From NCBI RefSeq assembly GCF_004342585.1, contig NZ_SLZQ01000008.1:1-64000 (forward strand): 64,000 nt of DNA, in the 5' to 3' direction. Both the position numbers and the translations under genes were made by a program. Below the pieces are notes generated by a model, which saw nothing but the letters and a program-made list of their open reading frames with translations, was not told where the DNA came from and did no database searches. Below, in pieces: positions 9,177-17,034 of the stretch; positions within the stretch are counted from its first letter, which is position 1, and every line of letters begins with the position of its first letter. Origin of the DNA: Paucimonas lemoignei (GTDB lineage Bacteria; Pseudomonadota; Gammaproteobacteria; Burkholderiales; Burkholderiaceae_D).

Positions 9177-9611
9177 TCAGCGCACGATCACCGTAATCTT
9201 TTTCGAATACACGGGAGGATCATGCGGTTTATGGTCTTGGTCGCCCAGCAGGAGCTGCAGGGTATGCTTACCGGGCGGCAGTTCGATACGCGCCTCGGTC
9301 TCTCCTGCACCAAAGTGCAAATGGTTGCGATCCGAGGGAATAGGCTCATCCAATGGCGGCAGATCGGTATCGATCAGCAAATGGTGATGCCCGGTATTCG
9401 GCAGCGTTACTCCTTTTGGGGCTACTCCCATGTTGCGCAAGCCCATGCGCACCCAGAATTTCCCGCCATGGATCACGGTGCCGTTCTGCGGCCAGATGAA
9501 ATAGACTTGCGCATCCTTGGGAGCCGGCGTTCCGGCGGCATAGGCAAATTGCGTAACCAGTATCGCCGCGGACAAGGTAACGGAAAAGACCAGCTTCAAT
9601 ATTCTCGGCAT
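9177..9611 (-). CDS. DUF4399 secreted protein, copy 2
   Basis: This 144-residue paralogue of the following gene has a signal peptide (MPRILKLVFSVTLSAAILV, cleavage probably after AYA) and the same domain signatures: WPQNGTVI, GLRNMGVAPKG, NTGHHHLLID, RNHLHFGAGETEA and PPGKHTLQLLLGD. The two mature proteins are very similar along their whole length. An AAGAGG Shine-Dalgarno precedes the ATG. It is transcribed divergently from the FGE-like gene at 9822, so the shared 210-bp intergenic region holds both promoters. The role is unknown. Confidence 0.85.
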   Translation of the reverse strand: MPRILKLVFSVTLSAAILVTQFAYAAGTPAPKDAQVYFIWPQNGTVIHGGKFWVRMGLRNMGVAPKGVTLPNTGHHHLLIDTDLPPLDEPIPSDRNHLHFGAGETEARIELPPGKHTLQLLLGDQDHKPHDPPVYSKKITVIVR

Positions 9612-9821
9612 GTTGCACCTCTTGTGAGTGAGGAGGCAAGAAACAAACCGCGAGAAATTTTCTTCCCGTGAGCACTTACGGCGGACGCGTGATGGCCTGC
9701 TACGCTTGCACTACACTGAATTTATCAAACGATTGCGCCTTCACTTTGATATAAACAAGGTTGTGCGCAATCGATCAACGATAGATTGGCACCCAGACAT
9801 TTTCCAAACCGAGGTCCGGAA

Positions 9822-11042
9822 ATGAGGCGATTGTTCGCGGTGACATGCATTGTCGCAAGCCTGTTCACACAAATTGCCGGCGCTACCGTCGACATGGATA
9901 GCGATACTCCTGCAATAAAACGCTTCACGCCGGATAGCAATCATCATCAGTCATCGCCCGCTGCGGATATTCGACTGGCAGGCGTATTGCCAAAGGATAG
10001 TGCCGAGCAATATGAACTGACATTCTGGGAATCGATCAAGGACAGCTCCGACCCCGCCGACTACGAAGCTTACCTGCAAGCCTATCCCAAAGGCCGTTTT
10101 ACCGCGCTGGCGCGCGCGCGCATCGCCAGGCTGCAGGCATCGCCGCCAAAGACGGCGCCACCTGCGAAAAAAGCAGAGCCAGCGTCGCCCGCCACATCAT
10201 CAAGCACTTCTCCTCCGACCACTTCCACCCAGGCTCCTCCATCCAAAGCGACAAAACCGAAGAGCAGCGAACATGCGGCCCCGGCAGAAGCTGCTGAAGG
10301 CGCCTCGCCTGCAACCGCGGCTGGCCTTGCCGAAATCAAGGATTGCAAGGATTGTCCGACGCTGATTTCCTTGCCGGCGGGTAGTTTCATCATGGGGAGC
10401 AATACCGGCGATCCATCCGAGCGCCCTGCTCATCGGGTATCGATTGGGGACTCCTTCGCGATCGGCAAGTTCGAAGTCACGGTGGAGCAGTGGAATGCCT
10501 GTGTCAATGCCGGCGGATGTCCCCGCGTTCCCAGCAGCGATACTGCACCGAAAGAAGCACCGATGCGCGATGTCAGCTGGGAAGATGCGCAGCAATACGT
10601 GAAATGGCTGAGCAAAACCAGCGGCAAGACCTATCGCCTGCCGACCGAGGCGGAATGGGAGTATGCCGCACGCGGCGGCACGGCCACGCCTTACTGGTGG
10701 GGACGGCAAATGCGCACGGGCACTGCCAATTGCAAGGAATGCGGCGACCCCTGGAGCCAGGAAGCGCCCGCCAAGAGCGGCTCCTTTGCCGCCAATCCCT
10801 ACAAGCTGCACGACATGAACGGTAGCGTCTGGGAATGGGTGGCCGATTGTTGGCATAACAACTTTAAGGGCGCGCCGGCGGATGGGAAGACGTGGGATGA
10901 ATCGACATGCCGGGCACGTGTCATTCGCGGCGGCTCGTGGCGCGATGGCGCATCCTACATGACGTCCACCACCCGCTTCAAATACGATGCCAGCGTGCGC
11001 CAGAATCAGAATGGCTTGCGCGTGGCGCGCGACGTCAAGTAA
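9822..11042 (+). CDS. Secreted FGE/SUMF1-like domain protein with YL-YP-G repeat
   Basis: This protein of about 406 residues has a signal peptide ([21 protein letters not shown]) and one repeat unit near residues 65-105 ([19 protein letters not shown] then [19 protein letters not shown]). A Pro/Ala/Ser/Thr linker follows, then a C-terminal formylglycine-generating-enzyme-like domain ([69 protein letters not shown]). The two C-terminal cysteines of true formylglycine-generating enzymes are absent from the final [12 protein letters not shown] segment, so sulfatase activation is unlikely and a binding or structural role fits better. The same repeat occurs twice in the MORN kinase at 17.3-20.5 kb, which ties this protein to the signalling group. 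The start is at the ATG with GAGG upstream. Confidence 0.85.
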   Translation: MRRLFAVTCIVASLFTQIAGATVDMDSDTPAIKRFTPDSNHHQSSPAADIRLAGVLPKDSAEQYELTFWESIKDSSDPADYEAYLQAYPKGRFTALARARIARLQASPPKTAPPAKKAEPASPATSSSTSPPTTSTQAPPSKATKPKSSEHAAPAEAAEGASPATAAGLAEIKDCKDCPTLISLPAGSFIMGSNTGDPSERPAHRVSIGDSFAIGKFEVTVEQWNACVNAGGCPRVPSSDTAPKEAPMRDVSWEDAQQYVKWLSKTSGKTYRLPTEAEWEYAARGGTATPYWWGRQMRTGTANCKECGDPWSQEAPAKSGSFAANPYKLHDMNGSVWEWVADCWHNNFKGAPADGKTWDESTCRARVIRGGSWRDGASYMTSTTRFKYDASVRQNQNGLRVARDVK

Positions 11043-11047
11043 TTCGC

Positions 11048-13213
11048 CTACTTTTTACGCGGCCTGGTCGTGATCTGCACGAAATCGGCGACGATATGCT
11101 CGCTGCCCGGCTTTGCAGACATTTCCTTCAACTGCTTTTGCAATAGTTGCAAGTAGGCCGCGCGCGACTCGACTTCCGGACGAACCGGGATGAACAAGGG
11201 TGAAGGCGTCAACAGCAGCACGATCAGTTCGGTGCCGAAAGGCGCGGAAATCACCCAATTGCCCAGGCTGCCGATGGCCGCCTCGTAGTTGGCCGGCGCC
11301 TGGTTTGCGCGCGAACGTTGATTGGGAACGAGATGGGCGACGCTGCCGTCCAGGACGAAATAGTCGACATAGACATAGGATCCGTATGACGGTGTTTTAA
11401 CATCGACGATCAGGGGATCGCCTTCATTCAGTATGGCATTGCGCGCGCGTGTCCGGATCGTTGCTGCACGTTTAGCTTCCTGGTTGCGCTTCCAGTACGG
11501 CGCGAAAATCTCGACCACCGGACAATCGTTATCCGCAACTGCTTGCGTGTCGACGTTGATGGTCTTTGCGCCGGGAATGTCGGCCATCATGCTCTTTAAC
11601 TGATTCGTGCCGATGCGCTTGTCAAGAAAACCGCGAACTTGCAGTTCTGTGCCTTTGACTGACGCAGCCAGCGCCGAGCACGGCACTTTATCCAGGACGG
11701 GCGTCACGGCGGCAAGGCTGAGCACGGGAGGCTGCGTCGTCGGCGTTGGCGTTGTTGGAGGTGAGGTTGTGGGAGCTTGGGTCGAACGAGGCGGTGTCGT
11801 GGGAGTTCGGGTAACAGGGGCTTGCGACTCCGTGGAAGGCGTTGTTGCCGCCGGCGAGGAATCCCGACCTTCCGGCGTGACCGACGGTGACGTTTGCTCG
11901 CTTTGCGCCACCGTGGACGAGCCGCTCGATATCGGGCTTTCCGGCCGCGATGCCAGGTAAAACGTCAGGCCGACTAACGCCAGCACCAGCAGCGTCACGC
12001 CGGATGCGGCGGCCGCCGCGATCAGGACCGGCTTGTTGGTTTCGCCGCTGAACTCGTGCAAAAACTCCATGACTGCCGGCGTTCTGCCGTGACGGTCGAA
12101 TGCCAGCGCCGCCTTGAGGGCGCGCCATTGCCGGTTGCCGATCTTCGGCGGACGTTCCGGCCGCATGCCGTTGCTGCGCGCCTGGGTCGCGGACATGCGA
12201 TTGAATGGATGCTTGCCTGTCAATAACTCGTACGTAATGCATGCCAGCGCATAAATATCATCGCGCGGATCCGGATCGAGGTGCTCGATCATTTCCGGGC
12301 TGGCATACGCCGGCGTCATGCCGCCCAGGCTGCCTGGATCGAATACGGTGGCCTCCGAATCTTCTTCGGTCTTATGAAAGACCCGGGCGATGCCGAAATC
12401 GATGACCTTGACTTCGCCGTTATCCAGAAGGAAAACATTCGCCGGCTTGAGGTCGCAATGAACGAAACCGCGCTCGTGCGCATAGGCGAGTGCGCGGCAG
12501 ATGCCGGTCACGATGTGCAACACTTCGGAAAACGGCAATCCGCTGAAGCCCGGCGCTCGGACGATGTGGCTGAGGGGCTTGCCCGACAAGTATTCCATCG
12601 TCAGATAAACCATGGCCCCATCGCGGTCGAAATCGTAGACGGTGACGATGTTGGGATGCGCCAGCGTCTGCGCCTTGCGTGCCTCGCGTTGCAAGGCGAT
12701 GAGCGATTTCGGGTGTCCGCGGAACTGGACGTTCAAGACCTTGATGGCGATGTAGGGCTTGCGGTCCGATGCTTCCAGTTTGCGCAGGTCGAGTGCCTTG
12801 TACACCGTGCCCATGCCGCCGAAGCCGATGCATTCCTCCAGCACGAAGCGGCCATTGAGCGTATCGCCGACGCCCTTCATCCGCTCCAGGCCATCGCCCG
12901 GCATGCTGTTGTCGTTGTCGCTCATCGAACCTGTCGTTTGCGTCCAGCGCTGCTCGCCGGGGCGGGTCTGCACACGGGTTTCTTCGGCGCCGAGAGCCTG
13001 CGTGGCTTCGGCTCGCCGCTCGATGCGCTGCTTCAAGGCGGCATAGACATCCGGCGGCAGCGGTATCCTGGCATTCTCCTCGCTCAGAATGTCGAGCAGG
13101 CGTTCCGGGCTGGCTTGCTCAAGTTCCAGCGCGCGATCAACCCGTGCATAGAACTCACCATGCGACAAGCCGCTACCGTAGAAGCTACGAATCGCATCCG
13201 CAAAATTAGCCAT
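11048..13213 (-). CDS. Membrane Ser/Thr protein kinase with DUF4384-like periplasmic domain
   Basis: This 721-residue protein has an N-terminal helical region, a Hanks-type kinase domain (about residues 120-375), one transmembrane helix (about 390-412, ASGVTLLVLALVGLTFYLA), a long Thr/Pro-rich linker and a C-terminal domain resembling DUF4384 (GDPLIVDVKTP, YVYVDYFVLDG, FGTELIVLLL). Kinase motifs are the Gly loop GFGGMGTVYKA, the catalytic lysine in IAIKVLN, HCDLKPANV and DFGIA followed by ASPEM. The Arg of HRD is Cys, so it is a non-RD kinase that may not need activation-loop phosphorylation. It should phosphorylate Thr/Ser on cytoplasmic partners such as the FHA proteins, with the periplasmic domain as possible sensor. 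It is convergent with the FGE-like gene (5-nt gap). Confidence 0.93.
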   Translation of the reverse strand: MANFADAIRSFYGSGLSHGEFYARVDRALELEQASPERLLDILSEENARIPLPPDVYAALKQRIERRAEATQALGAEETRVQTRPGEQRWTQTTGSMSDNDNSMPGDGLERMKGVGDTLNGRFVLEECIGFGGMGTVYKALDLRKLEASDRKPYIAIKVLNVQFRGHPKSLIALQREARKAQTLAHPNIVTVYDFDRDGAMVYLTMEYLSGKPLSHIVRAPGFSGLPFSEVLHIVTGICRALAYAHERGFVHCDLKPANVFLLDNGEVKVIDFGIARVFHKTEEDSEATVFDPGSLGGMTPAYASPEMIEHLDPDPRDDIYALACITYELLTGKHPFNRMSATQARSNGMRPERPPKIGNRQWRALKAALAFDRHGRTPAVMEFLHEFSGETNKPVLIAAAAASGVTLLVLALVGLTFYLASRPESPISSGSSTVAQSEQTSPSVTPEGRDSSPAATTPSTESQAPVTRTPTTPPRSTQAPTTSPPTTPTPTTQPPVLSLAAVTPVLDKVPCSALAASVKGTELQVRGFLDKRIGTNQLKSMMADIPGAKTINVDTQAVADNDCPVVEIFAPYWKRNQEAKRAATIRTRARNAILNEGDPLIVDVKTPSYGSYVYVDYFVLDGSVAHLVPNQRSRANQAPANYEAAIGSLGNWVISAPFGTELIVLLLTPSPLFIPVRPEVESRAAYLQLLQKQLKEMSAKPGSEHIVADFVQITTRPRKK

Positions 13214-13639
13214 GAGTTTTCCGTGTCATCGTCCGGATTCGTTGTCTGCCAGCCTGAGTGGCTCACGCACTGAAAACATCGTATGACGGCACTTGCATCC
13301 CATCATTGAGCTAGCTTGAACAGGTTGCCAAAGCCATTTCAGGAATGCATCGCCCTTGTCATCAACAAGACATGCGGCATGGCGATAAACCGTCATTCAC
13401 TCATTCACTGTGCAAGTCGTGCCATGAGTTCCTGCGTCTGACATATCTGGCGCGGGGAAATTCATGTAGGGCGCAAGCGCGAACACAAACTGCAGGCACG
13501 GCACGCAGCAGGTTGAGGAAGCTTGTCGGTCGGCTGCAAACAATCGCTTTTTTGTGTTTGGCATGGACCAACAGGCGGCAAGGCGGAAATTAGCCCTTGC
13601 ATTCGTAAAAATAGGCAACCCAATAAAATTTCTTATAAA

Positions 13640-13654
13640 TTTCAGTGACTTACA
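13640..13654 (+). promoter_or_regulatory. Conserved upstream element 1
   Basis: The sequence TTTCAGTGACTTACA lies 41 nt before the -24 box. Near-identical elements occur at exactly the same distance in the two other peptide operons, although the DNA between element and promoter differs. It is preceded by AT-rich DNA. It could be an activator site or part of an IHF site. Confidence 0.6.
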
Positions 13655-13680
13655 GATCGGTGGCGAGTATAGATATCCGC

Positions 13681-13696
13681 TGGCACGGTCGATGCT
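13681..13696 (+). promoter_or_regulatory. Sigma54 promoter of first peptide operon
   Basis: The sequence TGGCACGGTCGATGCT matches the -24/-12 consensus TGGCACG-N4-TTGCW at all positions but the first of the -12 box, with the obligatory 10 nt between GG and GC. The ATG of the first peptide lies 87 nt downstream of its first base, the same distance as in the other two copies. The sigma54 activator encoded at 26.9-28.3 kb is the likely regulator (inference). Confidence 0.8.
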
Positions 13697-13767
13697 CTAT
13701 ACCCTGCGAGCGCAACAGATTGCCTCACGCAGTAAATCCAACTCAATGACACTTAAGGAGAATGACC

Positions 13768-14055
13768 ATGAAATCCCTGACCATCAAAGACCTGGCCCGC
13801 ACCACCGAACTCGACCGTCACGCCATGGCTGGCGTATCCGGCGGCGGCAGCAAGGAGTACAAAGGCATGATGCCCTACTCTGTGTATAGCGTCGACGCTT
13901 CGAAGGATTCCTTCTCGTTCGATGCGACGCAGCTCGTCAGCCAGAACCAGGCAACCACCGTCAACAACGGCAACAACGTTGCATTCGCCTGCGACATCTC
14001 AGCCTGCGTCAAGCCGACTCAGAAAGCTGACAACACCATCAACTTCGGCCATTGA
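13768..14055 (+). CDS. Double-glycine leader peptide 1 (Asn-rich core, type A)
   Basis: This is a 95-residue precursor. Residues 1-26 form a leader with IKDL and ELDRHAMAGVSGG; Leu -12, Met -7, Val -4 and Gly-Gly at -2/-1 match leaders cut by C39 peptidases. The core of about 69 residues contains SFSFDATQ, NQATTVNNGNNVAF and a C-terminal NTINFGH, with two Cys residues near the end. The start at 13768 is set by AAGGAG 7 nt upstream; the ATG two codons earlier sits only 1 nt from that Shine-Dalgarno. It is the first gene of a two-peptide operon behind a sigma54 promoter. Export by the C39 ABC transporter at 28.3-31.3 kb is inferred. The core activity is unknown. Confidence 0.85.
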   Translation: MKSLTIKDLARTTELDRHAMAGVSGGGSKEYKGMMPYSVYSVDASKDSFSFDATQLVSQNQATTVNNGNNVAFACDISACVKPTQKADNTINFGH

Positions 14056-14080
14056 ACTGCTGAAATTCAGGAGAGCGAAC

Positions 14081-14344
14081 ATGTCCGCTATTAAGATAGA
14101 TAACCTGGCGCAAAGCCGCGAACTTGATCACAAGACCATGGCAGCGGTGCGCGGCGGGAATTCATGGCTCAAGGGCCTCGGCCCGGTCGCCAACGTGAAT
14201 GTCGGCATCAGCCAGAACATCAACCAGTTCCAGAATGTCGAGGTGAACGCATTGAATAATGTTGGCGTGATTGGCGCAGGCTTCGGTCCGCTTGCCTTGA
14301 ATGTCAACCCGAGCCAATACGCCAATGCCGCAGCAATGCTGTAA
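14081..14344 (+). CDS. Double-glycine leader peptide 2 (QNINQFQ core, type B)
   Basis: This is an 87-residue precursor. The 26-residue leader ends in ELDHKTMAAVRGG, and the 61-residue core starts NSWLKGLGPVANVNVG. The core alternates polar Asn/Gln with Val (QNINQFQNVEVNALNNVGV) and then a Gly/Leu-rich stretch, a pattern reminiscent of beta-strand-forming, curlin-like repeats. The start has GGAGAG about 6 nt upstream. It lies 25 nt after peptide 1 and is closely related to peptide 5, which has exactly the same length. A perfect terminator hairpin follows, so peptides 1 and 2 form one transcription unit. Confidence 0.85.
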   Translation: MSAIKIDNLAQSRELDHKTMAAVRGGNSWLKGLGPVANVNVGISQNINQFQNVEVNALNNVGVIGAGFGPLALNVNPSQYANAAAML

Positions 14345-14370
14345 GCCGTAACTTCAACGGCTTACAGCCA

Positions 14371-14401
14371 GGCAGCCAGATTGATTTCTGGCTGCCTTTT
14401 T
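14371..14401 (+). terminator. Rho-independent terminator after peptides 1-2
   Basis: There is a perfect 10-bp stem (GGCAGCCAGA with TCTGGCTGCC) with a 6-nt loop, followed by five T. It ends the first peptide operon and separates it from peptide 3. Confidence 0.9.
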
Positions 14402-14457
14402 GCGTTCTTTGGCCGGTTTCATCCCGAAGCGCGAACTCGGGCGGCATGACTCACTCT

Positions 14458-14496
14458 AAATGCAACTTTAAAGGAATCATTATTCATGTTGCATTT
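14458..14496. repeat. Inverted repeat upstream of peptide 3
   Basis: The arms AAATGCAAC (14458-14466) and GTTGCATTT (14488-14496) are perfect 9-bp inverted repeats separated by 21 nt. They lie just upstream of the peptide 3 start. This could be an operator or an RNA hairpin in the leader. No sigma54 site was found before this gene. Confidence 0.55.
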
Positions 14497-14513
14497 GAAA
14501 AGGAAGCATAGTC

Positions 14514-14711
14514 ATGTCAGCCATTACCATCAAAGACCTTTCCGATAGCATCGACCTGGATCGAAAAGCGATGCTGGCGATCGTCGGCGGCGCCCGGCGC
14601 GGCGGCTTTCCGGTCGCCTTCCAGCCCCAGCCGCAATCCGAATTCAGGCTGGTGACGTATCCCGCCGGCTTCACTCCTGTGAAGCTGGCATTGACCCAAC
14701 CCGGCAAGTGA
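14514..14711 (+). CDS. Double-glycine leader peptide 3 (short basic core)
   Basis: This is a 65-residue precursor with the standard 26-residue leader (IKDL, DLDRKAMLAIVGG). The core of about 39 residues (ARRGGFPVAFQPQPQ and onward) differs from the others: it is short, basic, Pro/Gln-rich and has no Asn repeats. An AGGA sits 9 nt before the ATG. It has its own upstream region between the terminator and an inverted repeat, so it is probably transcribed separately. The shared leader argues for export by the same transporter, while the distinct core suggests a different role. Confidence 0.82.
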   Translation: MSAITIKDLSDSIDLDRKAMLAIVGGARRGGFPVAFQPQPQSEFRLVTYPAGFTPVKLALTQPGK

Positions 14712-15045
14712 CGACTGGGCATGCCTGCATGCCCGGGCCGCTTGCTTTCTAATCCAATCCGCTTTCCCGCGGCGCCTGCTTGCCACATCAGGCGTCGTGC
14801 TGCCCTTTCTTTTTAGCAGACGCATTAAGGCGTCGCTGTCGTTCAAGGCGCCGCAGTGCGTCGTCCTTCTTCTCTTCTTGACATCCGTTAGATAAGTTTC
14901 GGCCATTCGATCCGATTGAATCGCTAGCTGTTGGAACAAGCCCGACATGCATGTTTTCACGTGTTGGCACCAATCCGTCACCTGCCACAGCCATCAGGCG
15001 CGATGCATTTGCAAAAGCATCTACAATTTAATTTTTATCTTTTAT

Positions 15046-15060
15046 TTTCAACGACTTACA
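15046..15060 (+). promoter_or_regulatory. Conserved upstream element 2
   Basis: The sequence TTTCAACGACTTACA lies 41 nt before the -24 box of the second peptide operon and matches the elements at 13640 and 20846. It is preceded by an AT-rich run (TTTAATTTTTATCTTTTATT). Confidence 0.6.
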
Positions 15061-15079
15061 AAACCACACATACAACACG

Positions 15080-15316
15080 AAAAGGCTGGCACGGTCGATG
15101 CTCTATACCCTGTGAGCGCAACAGATTGCCTCACGCAGTAAATCCAACTCAATGACACTTTAGGAGAATGACCATGAAATCCCTGACCATCAAAGACCTG
15201 GCCCGCACCACCACCGAACTCGACCGTCACGCCATGGCTGGCGTTTCCGGCGGTACCTATCAAGGCTGCAAAGCCCCGAAAGGCTACGAAGGCTGGATGC
15301 CATCCTTTACTTCGAT
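15080..15316 (+). repeat. Duplicated promoter-leader block, copy A
   Basis: This 237-bp block is identical to 20880-21116 except at two positions (15113 T versus C; 15245 T versus A). It covers the sigma54 promoter, the 5' untranslated region, the leader and the first part of the core of peptide 4. It points to recent duplication or ongoing gene conversion. Confidence 0.85.
15087..15102 (+). promoter_or_regulatory. Sigma54 promoter of second peptide operon
   Basis: The site TGGCACGGTCGATGCT is identical to those at 13681 and 20887. The start codon of peptide 4 lies 87 nt after its first base. It should drive peptides 4, 5 and 6 and possibly the PP2C phosphatase gene behind them. Confidence 0.8.
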
Positions 15317-15476
15317 GGACAAGTCCTCGCACGACTTCTCGTTCGACGCGACGCAATTGATCAGCCAGAACCAGGCGACGACCGTCAACAACGGCAACAA
15401 CGTCGCCTTCTCATCCGGCATCACGGCCAACGTCAACCCGGACCAGAAAGCGCACAACACCATCAACTTCGGTTGA
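15174..15476 (+). CDS. Double-glycine leader peptide 4 (Asn-rich core, type A)
   Basis: This is a 100-residue precursor, a paralogue of peptides 1 and 7. The leader is 27 residues because of one extra Thr codon and ends in ELDRHAMAGVSGG. The 73-residue core starts TYQGCKAPKGYEGWMP and contains SFDATQ, NQATTVNNGNNVAF, ITANVNPDQ and a terminal NTINFG. It has one Cys near the core N-terminus. The start is set by TAGGAG 7 nt before the ATG. It heads an operon with peptides 5 and 6. Confidence 0.85.
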   Translation: MKSLTIKDLARTTTELDRHAMAGVSGGTYQGCKAPKGYEGWMPSFTSMDKSSHDFSFDATQLISQNQATTVNNGNNVAFSSGITANVNPDQKAHNTINFG

Positions 15477-15553
15477 TCCGGCGCGCAGGCGGTGGCGGCC
15501 ACGCTGCCACCGCTTTGCATGCCACCGACGTCAATTACAACAGGAGAATGAAC

Positions 15554-15817
15554 ATGTCCACCTTATCGATCCATAACCTGCCGCAAAGTCGCGAGCTCGA
15601 CCGTGAAGCGCTGACGTCCATCCGCGGCGGGAATTCCTGGTTGCGCGGACTCGGTCCTGTGGCGAATGTCAACATTGCTATCGACCAGAACATTAACCAG
15701 TTTCAGAATGTCGAAGTCAGTGCGTTGAATAATGTGGGTGTGATCGGCGCCGGTTTTGGTCCGCTCAGTTTCGATGTCAGCCCCGGCCAGTTCGCACAAG
15801 CCGTCGCGAAAGTGTAA
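15554..15817 (+). CDS. Double-glycine leader peptide 5 (QNINQFQ core, type B)
   Basis: This is an 87-residue precursor matching peptide 2 nearly residue for residue: leader end ELDREALTSIRGG and core start NSWLRGLGPVANVN, then QNINQFQNVEV, ALNNVGVIGAGFGPL and a variable C-terminus. The ATG at 15554 is 7 nt from AGGAG; the earlier in-frame ATG at 15548 is too close. It lies 77 nt after peptide 4, repeating the type A plus type B pairing seen in the first operon. Confidence 0.85.
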   Translation: MSTLSIHNLPQSRELDREALTSIRGGNSWLRGLGPVANVNIAIDQNINQFQNVEVSALNNVGVIGAGFGPLSFDVSPGQFAQAVAKV

Positions 15818-15940
15818 AGCCACGTGACGACATGGATGCCCGGCCAACGGCCTGGGCAGCATGCGGCACGATGACAGGATATTGACGACATTCAAAGCGA
15901 TGTTTCGACCTACATCGGCACGAATTTTTGGAGAACCATG

Positions 15941-16222
15941 ATGGCTGCCCTGACGATCAAGGATTTGCGCGCCAGCCGCGAACTGGACCGAAAAGCGATG
16001 TCCGGCATTATGGGCGGCGGCGCCCCCTGGGTATATGGCTGGATCAGACCCTACTCCCCCGCTTCCGGCAGCTTCGGCACGGTGGTGAATTACTACCAGA
16101 TCAATAACTACGCCGACCAGATGGTCAACCAGTTCCAGACAGTCGAGGTGAACAACTCCGGCGCTAACAGCAACATCAGCGTCGGCCTTGACCAGAATGG
16201 CGGCAACGACAAGCAGATGTAA
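15941..16222 (+). CDS. Double-glycine leader peptide 6 (NQFQTVEV core)
   Basis: This is a 93-residue precursor. The leader carries IKDL and ELDRKAMSGIMGG. The core of about 67 residues has an aromatic, Gly/Pro-rich start (GAPWVYGWIRPYSP), then YYQINNYADQ, VNQFQTVEVNNSG and a hydrophilic end with GLDQNGGNDKQM. The QFQxVEV segment is shared with peptides 2 and 5. The ATG at 15941 has GGAGAA 7 nt upstream; the ATG at 15938 is less well placed. The phosphatase gene starts 41 nt downstream, suggesting co-transcription. Confidence 0.83.
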   Translation: MAALTIKDLRASRELDRKAMSGIMGGGAPWVYGWIRPYSPASGSFGTVVNYYQINNYADQMVNQFQTVEVNNSGANSNISVGLDQNGGNDKQM

Positions 16223-16263
16223 TCCGCCAGGCGTGTCATGTCATTCACCACGCAGAGTCCGGC

Positions 16264-17034
16264 ATGATCTGTGAAACCCGTTTCCGCTGGACCTCGGCCG
16301 CCATGTCGCATGTCGGCCTGGTGCGCCAGGTGAATGAAGACGCCTGCCTCGAACAGGCTGAACGCGGCTTGTGGGCAGTGGCGGATGGCATGGGCGGACA
16401 TGCGCGCGGCGACGTCGCCAGCAGCATGGTGGTTGATGCGCTGGCCAAGATGCCACCCGCCGAATCCCTTGCGGAATTCACCGACGAAGCACGCCGCCGG
16501 CTACAAGCGGTGAATGCCCAATTGCGCACCGAAGCGGCGATGCGCGATGCCTACATCATCGGCAGCACCGTTGTCGTGCTGCTGGTATGCGGCGAGCGTT
16601 GCAACTATCTCTGGGCCGGCGACAGCCGCCTCTACCTGTACCGGAATGGCCTTCTGCGCCAGCTGAGCCGCGACCATAGCCAGGTCGAGGAAATGCGCTC
16701 CAGCGGACAGATCAGCGCCGAAGATGCGCAACACCATCCGGCCCGCAATCTCATTACCCGCGCCGTCGGCGCCGCCGATACGCTGGATCTCGAAGAGGAC
16801 GGCATCGACGTCAGGGATGGCGACATGTTCCTCCTGTGTAGCGATGGCGTCAGCAATGAAGTCACCGAACAGGAAATGTGCGACGCCCTCGTCTGCGGCA
16901 ACTGCCGGCAGGCCGCGGAAGCGCTGCTGGCCCTGGCCCTGCATGGCGGCGGACGCGACAACATTTCCGCTGTGGTGGTGCGCGCGGAGGACTTGAACAG
17001 TCCCGAAAAAACCGTGCTCAATCCAGCCCTGTAA
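16264..17034 (+). CDS. PP2C-family Ser/Thr protein phosphatase
   Basis: This 256-residue cytoplasmic protein of the PPM/Stp1 type should remove phosphate from Ser/Thr residues modified by the neighbouring kinases. The metal-binding motifs are all present: QVNEDA (about residue 22), VADGMGGHARGD (about 39), GSTVV, AGDSRLYLYR (about 120), LCSDGVSNEV (about 193) and GRDNISAVVV (about 236). It has no signal peptide or transmembrane segment. It follows peptide 6 by 41 nt and precedes the MORN kinase on the same strand, so kinase, phosphatase and peptide genes are physically interleaved. Confidence 0.95.
   Translation: MICETRFRWTSAAMSHVGLVRQVNEDACLEQAERGLWAVADGMGGHARGDVASSMVVDALAKMPPAESLAEFTDEARRRLQAVNAQLRTEAAMRDAYIIGSTVVVLLVCGERCNYLWAGDSRLYLYRNGLLRQLSRDHSQVEEMRSSGQISAEDAQHHPARNLITRAVGAADTLDLEEDGIDVRDGDMFLLCSDGVSNEVTEQEMCDALVCGNCRQAAEALLALALHGGGRDNISAVVVRAEDLNSPEKTVLNPAL

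Larger units (their letters stand above)
13214..13767. other. Divergent regulatory region of kinase and first peptide operon
   Basis: This stretch separates the minus-strand kinase from the first peptide gene. It contains the 15-nt upstream element (13640-13654), the sigma54 promoter (13681-13696) and a leader sequence almost identical to those before the two other peptide operons. The region upstream of the element is AT-rich. I saw no coding gene; open frames here have no ribosome binding sites. Confidence 0.6.
14712..15173. other. Regulatory region before second peptide operon
   Basis: This region contains a perfect 8-bp inverted repeat with a 2-nt loop (14717-14734, GGGCATGC with GCATGCCC) just after peptide 3, which may act as a weak terminator. 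It also contains the conserved upstream element and sigma54 promoter listed separately. No further gene was identified. Confidence 0.5.

Noticed and set aside
9693-9710. TGGCCTGCTACGCTTGCA before the FGE-like gene as a sigma54 promoter
   Set aside because: The spacing between GG and GC is 12 nt instead of 10, and the -24 box is poor.
9822-11042. Sulfatase-activating formylglycine-generating enzyme
   Set aside because: The active-site cysteine pair is missing and no sulfatase gene is nearby.
12281-13273. Long plus-strand open frame opposite the kinase gene
   Set aside because: It is the antisense shadow of the minus-strand kinase in GC-rich DNA; the kinase motifs show which strand is coding.
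13411-13424. Minus-strand sequence TGGCACGACTTGCA upstream of the DUF4384-like kinase, resembling a sigma54 site
   Set aside because: Only 8 nt separate GG and GC; sigma54 promoters need 10, so this is probably not functional.
13345-13593. Open frame in the region before the first peptide operon
   Set aside because: No Shine-Dalgarno and no family features; the region holds promoter elements instead.
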